This document shows positions 14,213-18,694 of a stretch of 18,694 bases of DNA, piece by piece. This DNA comes from Oryzihumus sp036391795 (GTDB taxonomy: Bacteria; Actinomycetota; Actinomycetes; Actinomycetales; Dermatophilaceae): NCBI RefSeq assembly GCF_036391795.1, contig NZ_DASVZH010000084.1, positions 1 through 18,694 on the forward strand, given 5' to 3'. The translations under genes and the position numbers were made by a program. Position 1 is the first letter of the stretch, and every line of letters starts with the position of its first letter. The notes under the pieces were generated by a model. The model saw only the letters and a list, made by a program, of their open reading frames with translations, made no database searches and was not told the DNA's origin.

Positions 14213-15915
14213 GGCCGTGGCGGGGTGCTCGGTGAGCCGGTCGCCGGGGCCGGGGTGGCGCTCGGCAGCGTCGGGGTGGTGGAGGACGGCGTGGCGACGC
14301 TGCTCTCGGGCACGACCGGCACCGTGGCCGTCTGCACCCCGTCGAGGTCGCGGCACACCCGTCCGGTGGGGCGGTCCTTCTCGATGGTGCGGCCGTTGAT
14401 CACGGTGACGTCGTCGTAGGCCGGCCGGCCCTCGATGAGGTTGCGGTAGGTGTAGCGCACCAGCGAGGTCAGGCCGCAGTCCTGGCCGAAGACCGCGATG
14501 TCGAACGCGTAGGGCTGGCCGGTGAGCTCACCGCCGGGCTCCTCGACGAGGTGGCTGACTGTGCCCCCGCCGGTGAACGTGCCCACGCCGATCCGGTTGC
14601 CGTCCAGCTCGTCGGTGTGGATGTGCCCGTTGACGAGCACGCCGGCGTGGTCCACGCCCTTGACCGCCGACGGCTCGTGGGACACGACCATGTCCGGCAC
14701 GTCCCGGCCGGCGAAGGTGCGGTTGAACGCGTCCACGGACGGCTGCTGCTTGGCGGCGTTGTCCTTGTTGTCGTCGCCGAACCAACGCGGGTCGTTGAAG
14801 CCGGCGATGCGCACCCCGTCGATGGTCGCCTCGGTGAACGTGCCCGCGTCGGGCTGGAGCAGGATCACGTTGGGGATCCTGGCCATCCGCCGCAGGATCG
14901 CGCGGTCCGTGGGGCTGTTGGCGTCGTGGTTGCCCCGGACGAAGACGTAGGGCACCCCCAGCTGGGAGATGGACCTGAAGAGGCCTGCGGCCTCGGCCTC
15001 GGCGACGCTGCCGAAGTTGGTCAGGTCACCGCTGTCGACCACGGCGGTGATCCCCTCGTCCTTGATGACGCCCTTCATCACCGGGTACTGGTTGGCCCCG
15101 TGGATGTCCGACACCAGCAGGAACCGCGCCGCCGCGGGCTGGTTGAGCTCCTGGGGGACGAACTTCTCCTGCAGCGCCTGGCTGAGGGCGAGCAGGTTCT
15201 TGATGTACGGCGTGGCCTGGTTGGCCCGGGCCTCCACGTCCCCGAGCAGGCCCGCGTTGCGCCGCAGCGTGCCGAGCAGGCCGCTGGTCTTGTAGCTGCT
15301 GAGGTTCTGGGGCTGGTAGCTGTCCCAGACGCCGAGTCCGGTGCCGCCCACGGCGACGAGGACCGCGGTCCCGGTCGCGGCCACGTGACGCCACGACGGG
15401 CGCCGGCGCCGCCCGAACGTCACCAGGCCCACCGTCACCAGCCCGACGCCGACCGCGCCCGCCGCGAAGCGCAGGCCCACCCCCGACACCGCACTGGCCA
15501 GCGCGGCGCTGACCTCCGTGGTCGAGGGCTGCAGCGAGCTGATCGAGACGCGGCGGTCGTCGAAGACGTCGGTGATGTTCTCCTTCACCTCCACGGTCGC
15601 GTCCACGCCCGGCGCCGGCAGCAGGCTGGTGAACTCCAGGTCGATGTCGCCGAAGGACGTCGGGCTGTGCAGCGTCGAGGTCAGGGTCGGCAGGGCCGAC
15701 AGGCGCACGTCGGCGCGGTAGTGCCTCGTCTCCACGGTGGTCGGGAAGAGGCTGGTGGTGGCGACCCCGCCGGCGTAGCAGGCGAGCGTCAGCCCCAGCA
15801 CGGCCAGCACCGTCGGTGCCCATCGCCGGGCGCGCGGGCGCGCCCACGTGCCGGCGGCGCGCAGCCGCTGCCGCACCCCGCCGAGCCGTCCCCGTGTCGT
15901 GCGGGTGCCCGCCAT
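14209..15915 (-). CDS. Multi-helix metallophosphoesterase with predicted extracytoplasmic catalytic domain
   Basis: The 568-residue protein is a calcineurin-like phosphoesterase. Residue positions are approximate: a basic N-terminus, TM1 at 33-55, an outer domain at 56-148, TM2 at 150-167 followed by GRRRRPSWRH, TM3 at 180-197, then the catalytic domain. It shows all the blocks: SDIHG (Asp270, His272), SGDLTN (Asp297), GNHD (328-331), VSHEP (His412) and NGHIHT (430-435), enough for a two-metal centre. By the positive-inside rule, the loop with RRRR is cytoplasmic, so the catalytic domain lies outside. The C-terminus is a Thr/Pro/Ser-rich tail of about 40 residues, likely disordered. The start is ATG 15915 (GAGGGG very near) or GTG 15924. 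It is translationally coupled to the acyltransferase gene. Confidence 0.87.
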   Translation of the reverse strand: MAGTRTTRGRLGGVRQRLRAAGTWARPRARRWAPTVLAVLGLTLACYAGGVATTSLFPTTVETRHYRADVRLSALPTLTSTLHSPTSFGDIDLEFTSLLPAPGVDATVEVKENITDVFDDRRVSISSLQPSTTEVSAALASAVSGVGLRFAAGAVGVGLVTVGLVTFGRRRRPSWRHVAATGTAVLVAVGGTGLGVWDSYQPQNLSSYKTSGLLGTLRRNAGLLGDVEARANQATPYIKNLLALSQALQEKFVPQELNQPAAARFLLVSDIHGANQYPVMKGVIKDEGITAVVDSGDLTNFGSVAEAEAAGLFRSISQLGVPYVFVRGNHDANSPTDRAILRRMARIPNVILLQPDAGTFTEATIDGVRIAGFNDPRWFGDDNKDNAAKQQPSVDAFNRTFAGRDVPDMVVSHEPSAVKGVDHAGVLVNGHIHTDELDGNRIGVGTFTGGGTVSHLVEEPGGELTGQPYAFDIAVFGQDCGLTSLVRYTYRNLIEGRPAYDDVTVINGRTIEKDRPTGRVCRDLDGVQTATVPVVPESSVATPSSTTPTLPSATPAPATGSPSTPPRP

Positions 15916-15964
15916 GCCCCTCACTCTGCCAAACCTGGCGGCCCCGCACAGTCATGACCCGGTG

Positions 15965-16519
15965 TCAGTACGTGGCACCGCCGGGAAGTCCGACGGTCGT
16001 CAGGAACCACACTGCCGAGGTCAGCACCACGACGACGAGCGCGGTGAAGGTCAGGCCGCCGAGCACCGGCAGCGCCCAGCGGGGCATGCGGCTGTGCAGG
16101 GTCATCACCTTGGCCACGAACGCGCCGTAGAAGATGCACCCGGCCAGCGAGTGCACGAGGACGCGGGGCCGGTCGTACTGGAAACCCAGGGCCCACAGGC
16201 AGTGGTAGGCCACGGGCAGGCTGACCAGCACCGCCAGCCCGCCGGTCACGCGGTGGAACGTGCCCAGCCACGACGGCGCCGGCCCGGACCCGAGGTGGCC
16301 GAACAGGCGTAGCGCGGACCCCAGCTGGACCAGGGCGAGCAGCCCGGCGACCGAGCCGAGCCACACCTTCATCGAGACCAGGTCGGGGAACCCCAGGGTC
16401 GTGACGGGGCGGAACGTCGGCTGGTGCACCCGGCCATAGACGCCGAGCGCCACGGCGACCGCGGCGCCGACCGCCAGGGTCCCGGCGACACGTGCGGGCC
16501 GGGTCGTGGTCGTGGCCAC
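15965..16519 (-). CDS. Five-helix membrane protein, DUF6529-like, possible heme protein
   Basis: The 184-residue protein has five hydrophobic helices at about 11-28, 49-73, 88-113, 119-140 and 148-175. I recognise it as resembling actinobacterial DUF6529 proteins. Helices 3 and 4 each carry two histidines: His89 and His106 (WLGTFHRVT, VAYHCLW), His123 and His142 (VHSLAGC, MTLHSR). In antiparallel helices, His89 would face His142 and His106 would face His123, the layout of bis-His b-type hemes in four-helix cytochromes. That is an inference. The start is GTG 16519, placed just before the first helix; a GTG at 16555 is an alternative and neither has a strong Shine-Dalgarno. It ends 50 bases from the start of the phosphoesterase gene and is divergent from the ThpR gene. 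Confidence 0.7.
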   Translation of the reverse strand: MATTTTRPARVAGTLAVGAAVAVALGVYGRVHQPTFRPVTTLGFPDLVSMKVWLGSVAGLLALVQLGSALRLFGHLGSGPAPSWLGTFHRVTGGLAVLVSLPVAYHCLWALGFQYDRPRVLVHSLAGCIFYGAFVAKVMTLHSRMPRWALPVLGGLTFTALVVVVLTSAVWFLTTVGLPGGATY

Positions 16520-16582
16520 CGGCCCAGCGTGACCCCGCCGCCCGCCGTGCGCCACCGTCAACAGGACGATCCCCACGGCGCA

Positions 16583-16607
16583 CCCCCGGTGGGCCGCGCC
16601 ACGGGGG
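16583..16607. repeat. 9-bp stem with one bulge in the divergent gap
   Basis: CCCCC (16583-16587) plus GTGG (16589-16592) pair with CCAC (16599-16602) plus GGGGG (16603-16607), with G16588 bulged and a 6-nt loop. The stem lies in the 126-base gap between the divergent DUF6529-like gene (start 16519) and the thpR gene (start 16646), so it could act on either leader or be an operator. I see no clear promoter boxes nearby. Confidence 0.35.
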
Positions 16608-16645
16608 CCGCGACCCGGCATACCGGGCGTCCCGGGACTGGCACC

Positions 16646-17227
16646 ATGGGCCACGTGCGGATGTTTGCCGCGGTCGTGCCGTCGGAGCACGCCCTGGACG
16701 ACCTCGAGGAGTTCCTCGGGCCGCGGCGCGAGGCCGGGCCCGGGCTGCGCTGGACCGCGCGCGACCAGTGGCACCTGACCCTGGCGTTCATGCCGGCGGT
16801 GCCCGAGCGCGCGCTGGACGACCTGCTGGAGCGGATGGCGCGCGCCGCGGCCCGGCGCACCCCTTTCGCCGCCACGCTGACCGGGGCCGGCGCCTTCCCG
16901 GACCCGGCCCGGGCCAAGGTGCTGTGGGCCGGGGTCGGTGGCCTCGAGCCCGAGGTGGAGCTGTCGCGGCTCGCCGTGGGTGCCCGGGCCGCCGGGGCCA
17001 AGGCGGGCGCCGACGTCGAGGGCCGCCGCTTCCACCCGCACCTGACCCTGGCCCGGGTCGGGCGGCCGGCCGAGGTGACCCGGTGGCTGCGGGTGCTGGA
17101 GACCTACCGCGGACCGGAGTGGACCGCGAGCGAGCTGGTCCTCGTCGAGTCCCACCTGGGCGAGGGTCCCCGGCGGCGACCGCGCTACGAGGTCGTGGAG
17201 ACCTTCGCCCTGGGCGTGCACCGGTGA
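16646..17227 (+). CDS. thpR: RNA 2',3'-cyclic phosphodiesterase (2H family)
   Basis: The 193-residue protein belongs to the 2H phosphoesterases. Two HxTx motifs are visible, HLTL at residues 43-46 (WHLTLAF) and HLTL at 132-135 (HPHLTLARVG). These supply the paired His and Thr that open 2',3'-cyclic phosphates on RNA ends. The central segment ALTGAGAFPDPARAKVLWAGVGG is a family-typical turn region. Length fits ThpR/LigT-type proteins, once called 2'-5' RNA ligase. ATG 16646 is chosen for length; ATG 16661 is an alternative and Shine-Dalgarno is weak for both. Its stop overlaps the next gene: GTGA at 17224-17227 is both the permease start and the end here. The C-terminus reads VETFALGVHR, usual for the family. 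Confidence 0.93.
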   Translation: MGHVRMFAAVVPSEHALDDLEEFLGPRREAGPGLRWTARDQWHLTLAFMPAVPERALDDLLERMARAAARRTPFAATLTGAGAFPDPARAKVLWAGVGGLEPEVELSRLAVGARAAGAKAGADVEGRRFHPHLTLARVGRPAEVTRWLRVLETYRGPEWTASELVLVESHLGEGPRRRPRYEVVETFALGVHR

Positions 17228-18510
17228 GCGGCCAGCCGACCGGCCGGCCCGCGCTGGCCCGCCGCCTCGGCACGGCCGACGCCGTCGTCATCGGGCTCGG
17301 CTCGATGGTGGGCGCGGGGGTGTTCGCCGCGTTCGGCCCGGCGGCCCGGGCCGCCGGGTCCGCCCTGCTGGTGGGCCTCGCGCTCGCCGCCGTCGTCGCC
17401 TACTGCAACGCGACCGCCTCCGCCCAGCTGGCGGCGCAGTACCCCACCTCGGGCGGCACCTACGTCTACGGCCGGGAGCGGCTCGGCCCGTGGTGGGGGT
17501 TCCTGGCCGGGTGGGGGTTCGTGGTCGGCAAGACGGCCAGCTGCGCGGCGATGGCGCTGACCTTCGCCGCCTACGTCGCGCCCGGGCCGTGGCAGCGCCC
17601 GGTCGGTGCCGTGGCGGTCGTGGCGCTCGCCGCGGTCAACTACCGCGGCGTGACCCGGACCGCGCGGCTGACCCGGGTCATCGTCACGGTCGTGCTCTGT
17701 GTCCTCGCCGTGGTCGTGCTGGCGTGCCTGGCCGGCGGCCAGGCGAGCCTGGCGCACCTCACCGAGCCGTATGCCGGCCCGCTGGGTGGGTGGTACGGCA
17801 CGCTGCAGTCCGCCGGCCTGCTCTTCTTCGCGTTCGCGGGGTACGCCCGCATCGCCACCATGGGGGAGGAGGTGCGCGACCCGCAGCGGGTCATCCCGCG
17901 GGCGGTCCTGGTCGCGCTCGCGATCGCCGTCGCGGTCTACGCCGTCGTCGGCGTCAGCGCGCTGCTGGCCCTCGGACCGACCCGGCTGGGTGCCTCGGCG
18001 GCCCCGCTCGTGGCCGCGGTCGGGGCGGGCGGCTGGACCTGGGCGGTGCCGCTGGTCCGCGTCGGCGGCGCGCTCGCCGCGCTGGGGGCGCTGCTCGCCC
18101 TCATCGCCGGGCTGGGCCGGACCACCCTGGCCATGGCGCGCGAGCGCGACCTGCCCGGATGGCTGGACGCGGTCCACCCGCGGTACCGCGTGCCGCACCG
18201 GGCCGAGGTGGCCGTGGCCATGGTCGTCGTCGTGCTCGTCCTGGCTGTCGACCTGCGCGGGGCGATCGGCTTCTCCTCCTTTGGCGTCCTGACCTACTAC
18301 CTCGTGGCCAACCTCGCCGCGTTCACCCAGACGGGGGAGCGCAGGCGGTTCCCCCGCTGGCTGCAGGTGCTGGGCGCGGCGGGCTGCGTCATGCTGGTGG
18401 CCACGCTGCCCCTGTCGGCCGTGGTGGTGGGGCTGGCGGTGTTCGGCGCCGGGGTGCTGCTGCGGCTGGTCACGCACCGCGTGCGCGCGCGCCGGACCAC
18501 CGGCAGCTGA
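17224..18510 (+). CDS. APC-family amino acid/polyamine permease
   Basis: The 428-residue membrane protein has about 12 transmembrane helices. The first carries the APC signature IGLGSMVGAGVFAAFG (about residues 21-36), and later come TSGGTYVYGRERLG, GWGFVVGKTA, FFAFAGYARIATMGEEVRDP (the conserved E-E-x-x-x-P segment after helix 6) and a cytoplasmic loop RDLPGWLDAVHPRYRVP. It resembles the cationic amino acid or basic-substrate branch of APC permeases, but substrate cannot be fixed. GTG 17224 is chosen because it overlaps the thpR stop by four bases, with MSGQPTGRP as the opening; no internal Shine-Dalgarno is strong. The 3' end overlaps the opposite-strand gene by 41 bases. It differs from arcD in sequence and position. 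Confidence 0.92.
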   Translation: MSGQPTGRPALARRLGTADAVVIGLGSMVGAGVFAAFGPAARAAGSALLVGLALAAVVAYCNATASAQLAAQYPTSGGTYVYGRERLGPWWGFLAGWGFVVGKTASCAAMALTFAAYVAPGPWQRPVGAVAVVALAAVNYRGVTRTARLTRVIVTVVLCVLAVVVLACLAGGQASLAHLTEPYAGPLGGWYGTLQSAGLLFFAFAGYARIATMGEEVRDPQRVIPRAVLVALAIAVAVYAVVGVSALLALGPTRLGASAAPLVAAVGAGGWTWAVPLVRVGGALAALGALLALIAGLGRTTLAMARERDLPGWLDAVHPRYRVPHRAEVAVAMVVVVLVLAVDLRGAIGFSSFGVLTYYLVANLAAFTQTGERRRFPRWLQVLGAAGCVMLVATLPLSAVVVGLAVFGAGVLLRLVTHRVRARRTTGS

Positions 18511-18694
18511 GCACGACGGCCAGCGGCCAGAGCGCCTGGGCCGCGGCCGCGACGCGCTCGGACAGGCCGATGGCCGGCCCACCGGAACGCAGCTCGAGCA
18601 GCAGCCACCCCACCAGGAGCCCGAGCGCCACGGTGGCGGCGACAGCGGTTGGCGGGCGCAGCGTCACCGGCGTGCCCGGGCGGGTGCGGGCGGC
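18470..18694 (-). CDS. C-terminal part of a membrane protein, possibly DUF998 (5' partial)
   Basis: The frame is open from the right window edge to TGA 18470-18472, about 74 codons. Two hydrophobic helices are visible: TAVAATVALGLLVGWLLLEL and, after a short polar loop (RSGGPAIGLSERV), AAAAQALWPLAVVLSCRW. The order GL-SERV, then a hydrophobic helix with LW, resembles the end of DUF998 eight-helix membrane proteins; this is a family impression, not a certain match. A GTG at 18667 could start a 65-residue protein, but the absence of upstream stops and the family likeness favour a longer gene entering from outside. Its end overlaps the APC permease gene on the opposite strand by 41 bases. Confidence 0.55.
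   Translation of the reverse strand, partial: AARTRPGTPVTLRPPTAVAATVALGLLVGWLLLELRSGGPAIGLSERVAAAAQALWPLAVVLSCRWSGARARGA

Larger units (their letters stand above)
899..16624. repeat. Dispersed octamer GGTATGCC / GGCATACC, at least six copies
   Basis: Copies at 899-906, 3265-3272, 5490-5497 and 13240-13247 read GGTATGCC on the plus strand; 3831-3838 and 16617-16624 read GGCATACC. Related heptamers lie at 10221-10227 and 17769-17775. With A/T at three of eight bases, such a word should be rare in this DNA; a rough estimate from base frequencies is below one copy. Three copies are intergenic and three lie inside genes, where they force codons rarely used here. Confidence 0.4.

Noticed and set aside
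1..18694. Search for CRISPR arrays, tRNA or rRNA genes, insertion sequences and attachment sites
   Set aside because: No regular repeat-spacer pattern, no cloverleaf sequence with a recognisable T-arm, no transposase or integrase motif and no terminal inverted repeats were seen by eye.

Overview
The window is 18.7 kb of very GC-rich DNA (third codon positions almost all G or C, many GTG starts, Shine-Dalgarno sequences of GGAGG type, and no U-tract terminators). It looks like an actinobacterial chromosome. Codon style and gene families (DUF6529-like protein, Ddn-like F420 family, small Cys-rich and Lys-rich conserved proteins) suggest Intrasporangiaceae or a close relative. That placement is inference and was not tested against any database. 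There is no sign of a prophage, transposon, integron or CRISPR array, and no tRNA or rRNA gene.

Left part (1-7033): a mosaic of small single genes on both strands. In order: the 3' end of a membrane-associated protein; a decayed VOC/glyoxalase-family gene with its middle missing (248-426); a small three-helix membrane protein; a GNAT acetyltransferase; a two-helix membrane protein; a membrane-anchored Ddn/nitroreductase-like protein; a cupin; a DUF429 protein; a membrane-anchored SPFH/band-7 protein; a 44-residue Lys-rich protein; a homocysteine S-methyltransferase that overlaps it tail to tail; a Cys-rich zinc-ribbon-like protein; and a YgjV-like membrane domain fused to a GNAT-like domain.

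Centre (7166-12955, minus strand): the best-defined unit is a tightly packed arginine deiminase operon, transcribed arcD-arcA-arcB-arcC-rocD. ArcD would exchange arginine for ornithine. ArcA makes citrulline and ammonia. ArcB makes ornithine and carbamoyl phosphate. ArcC makes ATP. The distal ornithine aminotransferase would divert part of the ornithine to glutamate semialdehyde, and so to proline or glutamate. Junctions are TGATG, TAGATG, a 3-nt gap and a 23-nt overlap, so translation is probably coupled.

Right part (13079-18694): a predicted extracytoplasmic metallophosphoesterase is coupled by an ATGA overlap to a membrane acyltransferase-3 protein. A small multi-helix membrane protein with four histidines placed like heme ligands follows. 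A divergent pair then begins with an RNA 2',3'-cyclic phosphodiesterase (ThpR) coupled by GTGA to a second APC-family permease. The window closes with the C-terminal part of a membrane protein, possibly DUF998, running in from the right.

Nothing here is convincingly a new defence or mobile system. The most useful leads are the di-heme-like histidine pattern at 15965-16519, the phosphoesterase/acyltransferase pair, the arc-rocD operon layout, the YgjV-GNAT fusion, the VOC gene remnant, and an over-represented octamer (GGTATGCC) that is kept even where it forces rare codons.
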